In this document: piece by piece, positions 16,159-25,333 of the stretch
Layout: each line of letters opens with the position of its first letter
How positions within the stretch are numbered: position 1 is the stretch's first letter
Assembly: GCF_011761185.1 (NCBI RefSeq)
Contig: NZ_JAAOYM010000001.1
Coordinates: 2,418,001 to 2,482,000 of the forward strand
Reading direction: 5' to 3'
Length of the DNA stretch: 64,000 bases
Source: Saccharomonospora amisosensis
GTDB lineage: Bacteria > Actinomycetota > Actinomycetes > Mycobacteriales > Pseudonocardiaceae
The notes under the pieces: model-generated
Told to the model about the DNA's origin: nothing
The model's input: only the letters and a program-made list of their open reading frames with translations
Databases searched by the model: none
Translations under genes and position numbers: made by a program

Positions 16159-17261
16159 CCGCCACCCCCGTTCATCGCGCCGTCCAGGCCGAGCGCGTCG
16201 GGAATCCTCGGCGGGAACGGAATCGGGTTGACAACGCCCGCGCCCTCGCACAACGGCAGCGGGAGTTGCCTGCACAGCTTCGCGGTCGTGGGGAACTGGC
16301 TCAGGTTCGTCGAGACGTCCAGCCGGATGCGCAGCCGGTTGTCCTTGACCGCGAGCCCGAAGTTCTGCAGTGCCAGCGGCAGGGTGTCCAGGGTTTCGGC
16401 GAGTTCCCGCTGCCGCGCCACGAGCGTGGTGCTCACGTCGGTGAGCTTGGACAGGTCACCGGACAGTTGGTCACCGTGTTCGCGCAGCAGCCTGCCGAGC
16501 GTGCCCAGCGCGCGGGAGATGTGCTCCACCGAGGCCGCCACCGCGTCCTGCTGCTCGGCGAAGTCGGCCGCGGCCGCGGAGACGGTGTCGGTCACCGTGT
16601 CTACTGTGGATCGATGCTCGACGAGTAGCCTGCTGAGTGACTCCACGTTATCGAGCACGGCCCCGATGTCGGGAGTCTGCGCCGCCACCAGGTCACTGGC
16701 CTGCGCGATGTTGTGGATCGCGTCGCGGAAGCGCTGCCCGTTTCCGCCGACGGTGTCCGCGGTGGCACTGACCAGCGCCCCGATGCCACCCGCTCCGGTC
16801 TTGTCGGGGCCCAGCGCGTCCAGCAGTTGGTCGAGCGAGGCGGCCAGTTCGTCCCACTTGATCGGAGCGTGGGCGCGCTCGACGGGAATGCCGGCCCCGT
16901 CGGGCAGTTCTGGGCCCCCGGTGTAGGCGGGGGACAGCTCGACGAACCGATCGCTGATCACGGCCGGACTCATGATGTAGGCATGCACGCCCTCGGGTAT
17001 GGCCACGTCGCCGGGCAGTGTCATGGTGACCCGCACCCGGCTGCCGCGAGGCTCGACACTTTCCACCGTGCCCAGTGGCACGCCAAGGATCGCCACTCTG
17101 CTGCCAGGGAAGATCCCGTCGGCGGAGGGGAACTCCGCGGACACGCGCGACTCCGATTCCGGGCGCAGCAGGACATGCCAGGCGACGCCTGCCGCCAGCG
17201 CGAGCACGCAGGCGATCGCGACACCCCGGGTGATGCGCCGGATCGGGCCGTTGCGGTTCAT
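16155..17261 (-). CDS. mceD: MCE family protein MceD
   Basis: The 368-residue anchored protein has a signal-anchor helix (about 11-30, GVAIACVLALAAGVAWHVLL), an MCE domain (about 38-115, VSAEFPSADGIFPGSRVAILGVPLG) and a long helical region. ATG 17261 overlaps the mceC stop. A Pro/Phe-containing C-terminus (NPIPFPPRIPDALGLDG) ends the protein. It is predicted to be one subunit of the heterohexameric Mce conduit. Confidence 0.92.
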   Translation of the reverse strand: MNRNGPIRRITRGVAIACVLALAAGVAWHVLLRPESESRVSAEFPSADGIFPGSRVAILGVPLGTVESVEPRGSRVRVTMTLPGDVAIPEGVHAYIMSPAVISDRFVELSPAYTGGPELPDGAGIPVERAHAPIKWDELAASLDQLLDALGPDKTGAGGIGALVSATADTVGGNGQRFRDAIHNIAQASDLVAAQTPDIGAVLDNVESLSRLLVEHRSTVDTVTDTVSAAAADFAEQQDAVAASVEHISRALGTLGRLLREHGDQLSGDLSKLTDVSTTLVARQRELAETLDTLPLALQNFGLAVKDNRLRIRLDVSTNLSQFPTTAKLCRQLPLPLCEGAGVVNPIPFPPRIPDALGLDGAMNGGGG

Positions 17262-18256
17262 CGGCAGCCCTCCAGCAGAGCGACGAGGCACAGCAGGTTG
17301 TCGGGCAGCGGACCGGCGGGCCCAGCGACATCACCCCACGGGCCGTTGCCCGACGCGTTGGCGAGGTAGCGGCTGCCCGGCCCGAGCAGCCGCAGCGTCT
17401 CGGAAATGTCGCGCTCGTTGCGGCTGAGGGTGGCCGTGATGGAGTGCAGGTCCGAAAGCAGCGGGTCGAGCAGTGGTTCGTTGTCCCGCAGCAGTTCGTC
17501 GAGTGCCGTGGTGAGTTCGTTGACGTCTCGGATCAGCGCCCGGATCGTGCCCCTTCGCTCGCTCAGCACCTCCGCGACCAGCCTGGCGTCCCCGAGCAGC
17601 GCGGTGAGTGTGTCGCGCTGGTCCACCAGGGAACCGGTGAGGGTCCGCACCCCGGACAGCAGCCGCTGGAACTCCTCGTCGCGCTCGGCGATGATCCCGG
17701 TCGCGCGGTTTATCCCGTCGAGCGCGCGGCCGAGCAGTTCGCCGTCGGGCGACTGCCGTTGCACGGCGGTGGCGAGTTTCCGAAGCTGGGCCAGGTCGAG
17801 CTGCTCGGTGGTGTCGACGGCCTGGGTGGCGAGGTCGTTGAGGCTGTACGGCACCCGGGTGCGCTCCAGCGGGATGGTGCCGCCCTCGGGCAGCTCGCCA
17901 GGCCCGGCGGGCGACACGCTGAGGTAGCGGGTGCCGAGCACGGTGGCGAGCTTGACCGCGGCACTGGTGGTCTCGCCAAGCGGCTGCTCGCGGTCGAGCC
18001 GGAACTCCACGTGCACCCGGTCGCCTGCCAGCCGCACGCCGGTGACCCGGCCCGCTGGGACTCCCGCGACGTACACCTGGTCGCCTTCGGTCAACCCCGC
18101 GGCGTTGCCGAACTCCGCGGCGTAGCCGAGGGTTGCGGTCTGGAACGCCAGCCTCGGCACGGCGACGGCGGTGGCCAGCAGCAGCAGGAGCACGATCGCC
18201 CCCACCGCCCCGTCGAAAGCGGGGCCCTTGGCGCGCAGGCGGCGAAGGACACTCAT
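17258..18256 (-). CDS. mceC: MCE family protein MceC
   Basis: The 332-residue protein has an N-terminal anchor (about 17-36, GAVGAIVLLLLLATAVAVPR), an MCE domain (LGYAAEFGNAAGLTEGDQVY, about 44-63 onward) and a helical tunnel domain. It ends with a pair of cysteines (LLCLVALLEGCR), as often seen in MceA-D proteins. ATG 18256 overlaps the mceB stop by 4 bp. It is the shortest of the six mce gene products, apart from mceB, and lacks a proline-rich tail. Confidence 0.92.
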   Translation of the reverse strand: MSVLRRLRAKGPAFDGAVGAIVLLLLLATAVAVPRLAFQTATLGYAAEFGNAAGLTEGDQVYVAGVPAGRVTGVRLAGDRVHVEFRLDREQPLGETTSAAVKLATVLGTRYLSVSPAGPGELPEGGTIPLERTRVPYSLNDLATQAVDTTEQLDLAQLRKLATAVQRQSPDGELLGRALDGINRATGIIAERDEEFQRLLSGVRTLTGSLVDQRDTLTALLGDARLVAEVLSERRGTIRALIRDVNELTTALDELLRDNEPLLDPLLSDLHSITATLSRNERDISETLRLLGPGSRYLANASGNGPWGDVAGPAGPLPDNLLCLVALLEGCR

Positions 18257-19248
18257 CGGCAGACCTCCGAGTGCGGGCCGGCGTCGAGCTTGAAGGGTTC
18301 GCCCCCGATGTAGAGGCCGAGGTTGCACACGTAGATGTTGACCCACGAGCCGTAGTCGAGGGTGCGGCCGAGCGTGGTGGAGAACTCGGGAAGGTCGCGT
18401 ACCAGCGCCTCGAAATCCCGCTCGTTGTCCACCATGGTCTTGGTGAGCGACTTCAGCGAGCGCACGTCCCGCGACAGCCCCGGCTCGATGTCACCCAGCA
18501 ACCGGGTCAGCGAGTCGGCCAGCTCGGCTCCGCTGTCCAGCGCGGAGGCGATCTGCTGCCGGGACTCGGCCGCGAACGATGTCAGGTCTGCGAGGCTGGT
18601 GATCAGCGCGCGAAGGTCGTCCCTGTGCTGTGTCATCGTGTCCAGCACGCCGGTGAGGTTGGTCAGCACCTCGCCGAGCACCTGATCTCGGCTGCCGAGC
18701 GTCTCCGTCAACGAGACGACGGTGGCGAGCAACTTGTCCAGCGAGGTGGTCTCACCCTGGAAAACGGCGAGGATCTCCGAGGCCAGGGTGTTGACCTGCT
18801 TGGGGTCGATGGTGTCGAAGAGCGGCTTGAAGCCGCCGAGCAGCGCGGTCAGATCCAGCGCGGGCCTGGTGCGTTGCACCGGGATCGTCGATCCCTCGGG
18901 CAGCTGGCCCGTGCCATCGGTCAGCGAAAGGTGGCGGGCACCGAGCAGGTCGGCGTAGCGGATCACCGCGAGGCCGTCCAGGGGCACGCGCTGCTCGGCG
19001 GAGATCTCGAAGGTGACCCGCGCCTGCCCGTCCAGAAGTTCCAGGTCGGTCACCTTGCCGACGCGGACCCCCGCTACGGTCACGTTGGCTCCTGGAACGA
19101 GTCCCTGCGCGTCGGTGAACACCGCGTGGTAGGTGGCGGTGCGGCCGGGCACCGGATCGGTCAACGTGTTGATCACCAGTACCGCCGACAGCGCGCACAC
19201 CACGCCGAACGCGGCCAGCTTCAGCAGTGTGGGGGTCAGCTTCCTCAC
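18253..19248 (-). CDS. mceB: MCE family protein MceB
   Basis: The 331-residue protein has an anchor helix (about 7-28), an MCE domain (ATYHAVFTDAQGLVPGANVT, about 38 onward) and a helical domain. It ends with the family-typical block GSWVNIYVCNLGLYIGGEP near the C-terminus. The GTG start at 19248 overlaps the mceA stop (GTGA). It is predicted to be a component of the lipid-conducting Mce assembly. Confidence 0.93.
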   Translation of the reverse strand: MRKLTPTLLKLAAFGVVCALSAVLVINTLTDPVPGRTATYHAVFTDAQGLVPGANVTVAGVRVGKVTDLELLDGQARVTFEISAEQRVPLDGLAVIRYADLLGARHLSLTDGTGQLPEGSTIPVQRTRPALDLTALLGGFKPLFDTIDPKQVNTLASEILAVFQGETTSLDKLLATVVSLTETLGSRDQVLGEVLTNLTGVLDTMTQHRDDLRALITSLADLTSFAAESRQQIASALDSGAELADSLTRLLGDIEPGLSRDVRSLKSLTKTMVDNERDFEALVRDLPEFSTTLGRTLDYGSWVNIYVCNLGLYIGGEPFKLDAGPHSEVCR

Positions 19249-20492
19249 CGGACCACCACCCGGTTTCCCCGCACCATGGGGCCGAGCAGCAGCGAGAGGA
19301 GGTCGCCTGAATCGTCCTGTCTGGACTGCCGTGGACCGGTGCCGGGCAACAGCGGAGCCAGTTCGCGAAGCTGTGACCGTTCCAGCTCGCTGCCGACCGG
19401 TCCGGCCGTGCCGCCGGGCAGCGGCAGCGGCGGCCGCGGCCTGCGGGCGGCACCGCAGTTGGGGCCCTCCATCCCGGGGTAGCGAGGGCAGTCGGCCGCG
19501 GTGTAGGGGTAGGGCTGGTCGAGAGTGAGGCCCGCCTCGATGTTGAACACGCCGGTGGCGAAGGTGCGGTTGGCGCCGTCGAGGAAGAGGTTCGCGGCAT
19601 CCATGGTGTCGGAAAGGGCACCCGGGTGCCGCGAAAGTGCCTCCGACAGCGGCCCGGTGGCGTGCGTGAGCTGGATGAACCGGCTTGCGTTGTCTGCCAG
19701 GAACCGCTCCGAGCGGCTGGACAGGTCGATTCCGGCGGAGAGTACCGCCGACAGCGACTCCCGTTCTGCCACCACGGTGCGCGACAGCGCGACGGCGTCG
19801 TCGAGGGAACGCAGCAGTTCGGGCGAGGCCGCCGACAGGTCCCGTGCGATGCCCGCGGCCGTTGTGAGGTCCTCGCCGAGATCGTCCACGAGTGGTGACG
19901 CGTCGCGAGCCGTTTCGGCGGCCTGGTCGATCAGCTCGCCGATCCTGGCGCCCCTGCCGCGCAGGGTGTCGGCCACGGTGGTGAGCGCGACCTTCAACTG
20001 CGCCGGCTTGAGGTCGTCGATCAGGTCGTAAAGCCGCGAGTAGGCGTCGTAGAGCGCGACGGTGCGCCGGGACTCGTCAGGGGCCAGGTGCGCGCCGTCG
20101 GCCAGCGAGCCCTCGGGCCGCGCGCCCTCAGGCACGGCGAGGTCCAGATACTGGTCCCCGAACACCGTGCGCGGCAGCAACCGCACCGTCACGTTCGCCG
20201 GAACCCGCCGCAGCAGGTCGGGTTCCATCCGCAGCTTCAACCGGGCGCCGTCGGTGCCGCTCTCGACGCCGGCCAGCCTGCCGACGACGACGCCGCGGTA
20301 CTGCACCGGCGAGTCGTCGCGGATCGTGCCCGCCGACGACGGCAGCGTCGCGCTCACGACGGCCCGCGAATCGACCACGTCGCCGCCCGCCACCACGGCG
20401 GCGACGGCCCCGGTGGCGAGCAGTGCCGCCATGGCGATGCCGCGCACGGCCAGCGTGGCCCTGTTCGGTTCCGCACGCACCCGCTTCGCCAT
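19245..20492 (-). CDS. mceA: MCE family protein MceA
   Basis: The roughly 415-residue protein has an anchor helix at about 16-38 (GIAMAALLATGAVAAVVAGG), an MCE domain (about 44-125, VVSATLPSSAGTIRDDSPVQYRG) and a long helical region with a Pro-rich tail. ATG 20492 is selected because it lies 2 bp after the yrbEB stop and places the anchor at the N-terminus. The same frame stays open upstream through yrbEB, but that stretch has no protein character. The C-terminal part contains CPRYPGMEGPNCG, a cysteine-bearing segment also found in other actinobacterial MceA proteins. Confidence 0.92.
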   Translation of the reverse strand: MAKRVRAEPNRATLAVRGIAMAALLATGAVAAVVAGGDVVDSRAVVSATLPSSAGTIRDDSPVQYRGVVVGRLAGVESGTDGARLKLRMEPDLLRRVPANVTVRLLPRTVFGDQYLDLAVPEGARPEGSLADGAHLAPDESRRTVALYDAYSRLYDLIDDLKPAQLKVALTTVADTLRGRGARIGELIDQAAETARDASPLVDDLGEDLTTAAGIARDLSAASPELLRSLDDAVALSRTVVAERESLSAVLSAGIDLSSRSERFLADNASRFIQLTHATGPLSEALSRHPGALSDTMDAANLFLDGANRTFATGVFNIEAGLTLDQPYPYTAADCPRYPGMEGPNCGAARRPRPPLPLPGGTAGPVGSELERSQLRELAPLLPGTGPRQSRQDDSGDLLSLLLGPMVRGNRVVVR

Positions 20493-20494
20493 GG

Positions 20495-21343
20495 CTACGA
20501 TCCGATCCCCGGCAGCGTGGGCCGGATGCCCCAGAACGCGATGGACAGCAACACGTCCAGCACGGCCACCGACACGATGCTGGTGCGCAGCGCCCTGCCC
20601 GCGGCCTTGCCGACACCTTCGGGCCCACCGGTGGCGTAGTAGCCGTGAGCGCAGTGCACCAACGTGATCATCATGGCGAACAGCACTGCCTTCAGCAGGG
20701 AGTACAGCACGTCGCCAGGGGTGAGCAGCAGGTTGAAGTAGTAGTCGTAGGTGCCGCTGGACTGTCCCTTGAACTGCACCACGGCCAGGCTCGTCGCCGC
20801 GTAGGAGGCGAACAGTCCGACCAGATACAGCGGGATCACCGACACGAACGCCGCGGCCATCCGGGTGCTCACCAGGAACGGCAGTGAAGGCACCGCCATG
20901 GCCTCCAGCGCGTCGATCTCGTCGGAGATTCGCATCGCACCCAGCTGTGCGGTGAAGCTGGTACCGACCTTCGCCGCGAGCGCCACGCTCGCCACGACGG
21001 GAGCGATCTCGCGGGTGTTGATCAGTGCCGACATCAGCCCGGTCATCGGGGACAGGCCGATCAGCTCCAGCCCCCGATAGCCCTCCAACCCGATCTGGGT
21101 ACTGGCCACGGCGGACATGGCGAACACCACGCCGATCGTTCCGCCACCCGCCAGCAACGACGCCGAGCCGAAGCTGATCTCGCTGATGTGCCGGATCACG
21201 TGCCGCCAGTAGCGGGCCAGTGCCGCAGGCAGATACAGCACGGCGCTGCCGTAGAAGGTGGCGTGCCTGCCGAGCCCGACGAAACTGTCGATGGCGGGCC
21301 GCACCGCCATCGCGGAGTTCACGGCGAGCGTTCTGGCCGGCAT
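20495..21343 (-). CDS. yrbEB: MlaE-type ABC permease YrbEB
   Basis: The 282-residue permease has five or six hydrophobic helices and the MlaE-family blocks INTREIAPVVASVALAAKVG, GAMRISDEIDALEAM and GGPEGVGKAAGRALR. Together with YrbEA it forms the inner-membrane pore that an MceG/MlaF-type ATPase energises. No such ATPase is encoded here; in actinobacteria it usually lies elsewhere in the genome. ATG 21343 overlaps the yrbEA stop. Confidence 0.95.
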   Translation of the reverse strand: MPARTLAVNSAMAVRPAIDSFVGLGRHATFYGSAVLYLPAALARYWRHVIRHISEISFGSASLLAGGGTIGVVFAMSAVASTQIGLEGYRGLELIGLSPMTGLMSALINTREIAPVVASVALAAKVGTSFTAQLGAMRISDEIDALEAMAVPSLPFLVSTRMAAAFVSVIPLYLVGLFASYAATSLAVVQFKGQSSGTYDYYFNLLLTPGDVLYSLLKAVLFAMMITLVHCAHGYYATGGPEGVGKAAGRALRTSIVSVAVLDVLLSIAFWGIRPTLPGIGS

Positions 21344-22152
21344 CAGTACTCACCCCGCGCGGGCACGATCGCCGAGTACAGCTCCGTGATCACGGTGTTG
21401 GCGACGAACACCAGGATGAACGACATCACCACGGCCTCGTTGACCGCGTCGCCGACGCCGCGCGGCCCACCCTTCGCGGTGAGTCCCTTGAAGGAGGACA
21501 CCAGGGTCGCCAGCACCGCGAAAGCCGCGGCCTTCACCTCGGCGACGGCGAAGTCGGTGACGCGGGAGAACTGCGTCAGCATCCCGAGGAAGCTGCCCGG
21601 CGAGTCACCGAGCACCACGACCTGGAAGGCGAAGCTGACGCTGATGCCGACGGCCATCACCAGGCACGCCAGTGCTGTCGTCACCAGCACCGCGCCGACA
21701 AGGCGGGGCACCACGAACCGTTCCACCGCCGAGATGCCCATCACCTCGAGCGCGTCGACCTCCTCGCGGATGGTGCGCGCGCCGAGGTCGGCGCACATGG
21801 CCGAGCCGCCGACACCGGAGATCATCAGCGCGCAGATGAGCGGCGAGGCCTGCGCGACGATGACGAAAGCGACGACGGCACCGCCGTAGCCCTCGGCGCC
21901 GAGCTGGCCCGCCATCGAACCGACGTTGAGGGCGACCACGACGCCGAGCGGGATCGTCACCAGCAGTGCGGGCATCGTGGTGACCGACGCGAGGAACCAC
22001 GCCTGCTCGAGGAGTTCCCGCCAGGAGAACTTTCGCTTGGCCAGCACCCGGAAGGTCGCAGCCATCGCGCGTACCGAGAAGGCGAGCAGCAGCCCGGCCT
22101 GGTTGAGCGCGTCGGTAACCGGCCCGCGCGCGGATGGCGTTTCCAAGGCCAT
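21343..22152 (-). CDS. yrbEA: MlaE-type ABC permease YrbEA
   Basis: The 269-residue permease has the MlaE signatures SGVGGSAMCADLGARTIREE and EVDALEVMGISAVERFVVPR and the C-terminal block KGGPRGVGDAVNEAVV. It is the first permease gene of the Mce transporter. ATG 22152 overlaps the stop of the preceding DUF2236 gene by 4 bp, so the oxygenase-like protein and the transporter are translationally coupled. Confidence 0.95.
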   Translation of the reverse strand: MALETPSARGPVTDALNQAGLLLAFSVRAMAATFRVLAKRKFSWRELLEQAWFLASVTTMPALLVTIPLGVVVALNVGSMAGQLGAEGYGGAVVAFVIVAQASPLICALMISGVGGSAMCADLGARTIREEVDALEVMGISAVERFVVPRLVGAVLVTTALACLVMAVGISVSFAFQVVVLGDSPGSFLGMLTQFSRVTDFAVAEVKAAAFAVLATLVSSFKGLTAKGGPRGVGDAVNEAVVMSFILVFVANTVITELYSAIVPARGEY

Positions 22153-23042
22153 CACGCCGCCTGCGGACTCGCGTGCCCGCCTTGCCGCTGCCCGCGGCGC
22201 CGCTTGCGTTCCCTGCGCATGATCACGTAGGCGATGGGCGCGTAGCGCAGCGGTTGCGGCAGCCTGCGGTGCACTCCACCGACAAGCCGGGCGAGCCGAT
22301 CCAGCCTGCGCTGGTCGCGCTCGGTCCAGGTCAGGTTCATCCGCTGCCGCAGCACCGGAGGCAGGGTGCCCACCGTGGTGAGCCGCACCAGCCTTCCCGC
22401 GGGGGTGGCCACCAACCACCACAGCGGGTCCGGCAGGAAACGGGACGGTTTGGTGGGCCTGGTGAGGGCCTCCAGCACGTCGGTGGTGCTCTGGTTGGCC
22501 TCCAGGGTGTCGCGGACGGTTTCCGCGAACAGTTCCTCGGCCTGCCGCCAGGTGGCGGGCAGGTGATGGCCCTTGATCCCCAGCGCCGCGCCGATGGCCC
22601 GGAACTCCGTCCACATCGTCTCCAGTTCGGACTCCGTCATCGGGGTGCCGAACGTGGCCGCGGTGTCCACCATGAACTTCGCCAGTGTCAGGTGAACCCA
22701 GGCGTACGCCTGCGGGTTCAGCGCGTGGTAGCGACGCCCCCGCTGGTCCACGCCCTTGATCTGCTTGTGCAGTTCGAACAACCTGCGTCCCTCGGCGTGC
22801 GCGCCGTTTCCCATGCCGTGGACGAACCGCAGTGTCGAGATGTGGGTGTTCCACGCGCGTCGCCACGGGTGGTGGCGGAAGTCGGAGTGTTCGAGCACGC
22901 CCGCGCCGACGACCGGGTGGGCGACTTGGAGGAGCAGTCCGGTACCGGCCAGAAAGATTCCGGGCGTGGCGGCGAAGTGCTGCCAGGTGACCGATTCGGG
23001 ACCGGGCAACTGCTGGGTTTCGCCGGTGACCTCTTGGTCCAT
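22152..23042 (-). CDS. MpaB/DUF2236-family oxygenase-like protein, first gene of the mce operon
   Basis: The 296-residue protein matches the DUF2236 family, related to fungal MpaB and to rubber oxygenase (Lcp). Visible motifs are QVAHPVVGAGVLEHSDF (about 39-55), an ELH around 90-92 and YAWVHLTL (WVH at 115-117); conserved histidines in this family are thought to hold haem or another metal. Its stop overlaps the yrbEA start, so it is the first cistron of the leftward operon whose promoter must lie in 23043-23186. I infer that it oxidises or cleaves the hydrophobic compound handled by the Mce transporter. No transmembrane helix is obvious, and the tail is basic (RRERKRRRGQR). Confidence 0.82.
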   Translation of the reverse strand: MDQEVTGETQQLPGPESVTWQHFAATPGIFLAGTGLLLQVAHPVVGAGVLEHSDFRHHPWRRAWNTHISTLRFVHGMGNGAHAEGRRLFELHKQIKGVDQRGRRYHALNPQAYAWVHLTLAKFMVDTAATFGTPMTESELETMWTEFRAIGAALGIKGHHLPATWRQAEELFAETVRDTLEANQSTTDVLEALTRPTKPSRFLPDPLWWLVATPAGRLVRLTTVGTLPPVLRQRMNLTWTERDQRRLDRLARLVGGVHRRLPQPLRYAPIAYVIMRRERKRRRGQRQGGHASPQAA

Positions 23043-23186
23043 GTCAGCCTCCGCGGAACCGCATCGTTTGCGAATGGCGATTAACCTAGCCGGTCGATGG
23101 CGGTCCTTGTCAAGGTTGTGTTTGCGCGCGGGGTAGAGTCAGATACCTGCTGATAGCAGTGGTTCGTCCGGCGGAGGGTGTGAGAG
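23043..23186. promoter_or_regulatory. Divergent control region of the mce operon with two perfect dyads
   Basis: These 144 bp separate the divergent mce operon and the double-TetR gene. They contain CCTTG-T-CAAGG (23105-23115) and CTGCT-GAT-AGCAG (23147-23159), both perfect inverted repeats of the kind bound by TetR-family dimers. The second sits about 28 bp before the regulator's start codon. I could not place -35/-10 hexamers with confidence. Repression of both directions by the adjacent regulator is an inference. Confidence 0.45.
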
Positions 23187-24377
23187 ATGGCGGGGTCCGC
23201 GAGCGGATCGACGGCGGTGCCCGCTGGGCGAGTTGACCGCAAATCCCAGTTGGCCAAGATCGCGGCGGAGCTGTTCTGCGCGAGGGGCTACTACACGGTC
23301 GGGCTCGGCGACATCGCGATGGAGGCGGGCATCACCGGTCCCGCGATCTACAAGCACTTCCGCAACAAGCAAGCGATACTCGCCTACGCCGCGGGCGAGA
23401 TCAGCGAAGCCATCGAGGGGATCGTGGCAGCCGCCCGAGAGTCGACGGGCACCGCGGCGCAGCGGCTCGACGCCGTGGTGGGCGAGTGCGTCCGGCTCGT
23501 GATCGAGCGCCGCCGTAGCGTCCCGCTGTACCAGTGGGAGAGCCGCTACCTCGAGCCCACCGAGCACGCGAGATTCACCGGCGCGCTGGCCGCGCTGGTC
23601 GACGTGCTCGCCGACGCGTGCGGGCGAGCCCGGCCCCGGCTGCCAGCCGCCGACCGGACGACGCTGGCCTCGGCGGCGCTGAGCGCGATCGCCAGCTTCG
23701 GAACCCACCGCACGCAGGTGTCGGCGCGGGTGGCCGAAGCCGAACTGCGCGCGGTGGCCACCGCGGTACTGGCTACCGGCCTGCCACCTCGGCTGGAGCG
23801 GCAGCCGAGCCGGTCGGAGCCCGCGCCGGGGGAGTTCGTCTCCCGCAGGGAACGGCTGCTGGTGGCCGCGCCACGGCCGTTTCGCGAGCGGGGCTTTCAC
23901 GGGGTAACCATGGAGGATCTCGGCGCCGCGGCCGGGATCAGCGGTTCCAGCGTGTACCGGCACTTCGCCAGCAAGGCCGACCTGCTGGCCGCGGTCTACT
24001 ACCGGGCGGCCGACCGGCTCGCTGCCGCGACCAGCGCGGCGGTGGACGACGCCAGTGACCCGGGAGAGGCGTTGCGCAGGCTGGTCGATTCCTATGTCGG
24101 CTTCGCCTTCCAGCACAGCGACATGGCCGCGGTGTACCTGTCGGAGTCGGAGAACCTGCCGGAAGCCGACCGGCACGCGCTGCGCAAGGCGCAGCGCGAG
24201 CACGTGGAACAGTGGGTGCGGCTGGTGGTGGCGGTTCACGAGGGCAGAAACACCACCCACGCGCGGCTTGCCGTGCATGCCGCGCTGAACATCGTGCACG
24301 ATCTGTCCATGGGCAGGCGCAGGCTCGCCGACGCCGACCAGATCAAGCACCTGGTGTTCGCGGCGTTGGCGAGCTGA
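23187..24377 (+). CDS. Tandem (double-domain) TetR/AcrR-family regulator
   Basis: At 396 residues this is about twice the normal TetR length and contains two DNA-binding domains. The first is at about 20-66 (AKIAAELFCARGYYTVGLGD and AIYKHFRNKQAI). The second is at about 215-262 (LVAAPRPFRERGFHGVTMED and SSVYRHFASKADLL). Each is followed by its own helical ligand-binding-type region, so the gene looks like an in-frame fusion of two TetR proteins. The start ATG follows GGAGGGTG. It is divergent from the mce operon and convergent with the second DUF2236 gene, so it most likely senses a lipid or CoA ester and controls one or both. Confidence 0.88.
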   Translation: MAGSASGSTAVPAGRVDRKSQLAKIAAELFCARGYYTVGLGDIAMEAGITGPAIYKHFRNKQAILAYAAGEISEAIEGIVAAARESTGTAAQRLDAVVGECVRLVIERRRSVPLYQWESRYLEPTEHARFTGALAALVDVLADACGRARPRLPAADRTTLASAALSAIASFGTHRTQVSARVAEAELRAVATAVLATGLPPRLERQPSRSEPAPGEFVSRRERLLVAAPRPFRERGFHGVTMEDLGAAAGISGSSVYRHFASKADLLAAVYYRAADRLAAATSAAVDDASDPGEALRRLVDSYVGFAFQHSDMAAVYLSESENLPEADRHALRKAQREHVEQWVRLVVAVHEGRNTTHARLAVHAALNIVHDLSMGRRRLADADQIKHLVFAALAS

Positions 24378-24406
24378 CCTCCCGGCATGGTTAACCGGGG
24401 TTCGCG

Positions 24407-25231
24407 TCAGATGAGCGGCTTGCCCTTGCGTAGCCTGCGACGCATGTCCCAGAGGTAGAAGTTGTAGGGGAACTCCCGCAGCACCCTCGGCTGCCGCATG
24501 ACCACGGCCGCGAGCACCTTCATGAATCGGTCGAAGCGGCGCTGGTGCCGTGGCGACCAGTCCAGCCGCATCTCCTGCCTGAACCGCTGCGGCAGGAACC
24601 CGGTGGTGACGAACCGGTTGAACGGGCCGAGCAACAGGCTGAGCGGGCGGGGCAGGAACCGCACCGTGGCCAGGTCGTACAGGTAACCGCGCACGGTGTC
24701 GTCGATGGAGATCTTCTCAAGGGCCTGTTCCCAGTACCGTTCGAACGCCGCCCGGTCGGCGGGCCACATTTCGGGGCGCACCTGCAAAGTGGTGCCCAGC
24801 GCCTCGGAGGAGGCGTAGATCTCGTCGGCGGTCTCGTCGTCCAGCTCGCCGATGAAGCTGCGGCAGACGTCCTCGATGCCTCGGTACAGGCAGGCCGCCA
24901 CCCACAGTTGCAGCTCGGGGTCGAACGCTCGGTAGGACACCGGGCTGGAATCGGTGGAGTAGACCTCCTTGTGCTGCCGGTTCACGGCACGCCGGTACGC
25001 CTTGCGCTCCTCGTCGGTCCCCAGCATCGCGACGGCGAGGTAGGTCAGTGTGGTGCGGGTCCGCCGCGCCGGGTGCTTGAAGACGTTGCCGTCGTCGACC
25101 CGGCTCTCCACCACGCCGTAACCGACACCGGGGTGGGCGAGCTGCATGATCACGTTGGCGCCGCCTGCTAGCAGTCCCGCGCCGACGATCGTCTTCTCGC
25201 GGATGTCGCCCCGCGTTCGAGTGGCACTCAC
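24407..25231 (-). CDS. MpaB/DUF2236-family protein, second copy
   Basis: The 274-residue paralogue of the protein at 22152-23042 shares QLAHPGVGYGVVE (about 30-42), a conserved QH at 86-87 and RPLSLLLGPFNRF. It differs at positions conserved in the first copy. The HSDF segment is replaced by ESRVDDG, and the WVH histidine is an alanine (LWVAACL, 110-112). Either the cofactor ligation differs or the copy belongs to another subfamily. The start is GTG 25231. It is divergent from the single-domain TetR gene at 25334, with 102 bp between that include a TTG/CAA-flanked imperfect dyad near 25287-25305. Confidence 0.8.
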   Translation of the reverse strand: MSATRTRGDIREKTIVGAGLLAGGANVIMQLAHPGVGYGVVESRVDDGNVFKHPARRTRTTLTYLAVAMLGTDEERKAYRRAVNRQHKEVYSTDSSPVSYRAFDPELQLWVAACLYRGIEDVCRSFIGELDDETADEIYASSEALGTTLQVRPEMWPADRAAFERYWEQALEKISIDDTVRGYLYDLATVRFLPRPLSLLLGPFNRFVTTGFLPQRFRQEMRLDWSPRHQRRFDRFMKVLAAVVMRQPRVLREFPYNFYLWDMRRRLRKGKPLI

Positions 25232-25333
25232 GGTCGTTCCCTTCTCCCGCCTCGGGGCCGCCCGCGCTCATTCTGCGAACGGCCGTTGTCAGATATGCAA
25301 CAGGGTGGCCGCCGGAGATGTCAAGATGGGGTC

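Noticed and set aside
20493-21353. Upstream extension of the mceA frame through yrbEB
   Set aside because: The extension has no protein character, and the real MceA start at 20492 lies directly after the yrbEB stop with its anchor helix at the N-terminus.
24381-24399. Terminator between the double-TetR gene and the second DUF2236 gene
   Set aside because: CCCGG and CCGGG form only a 5-bp stem with a 9-base loop; too weak to call.
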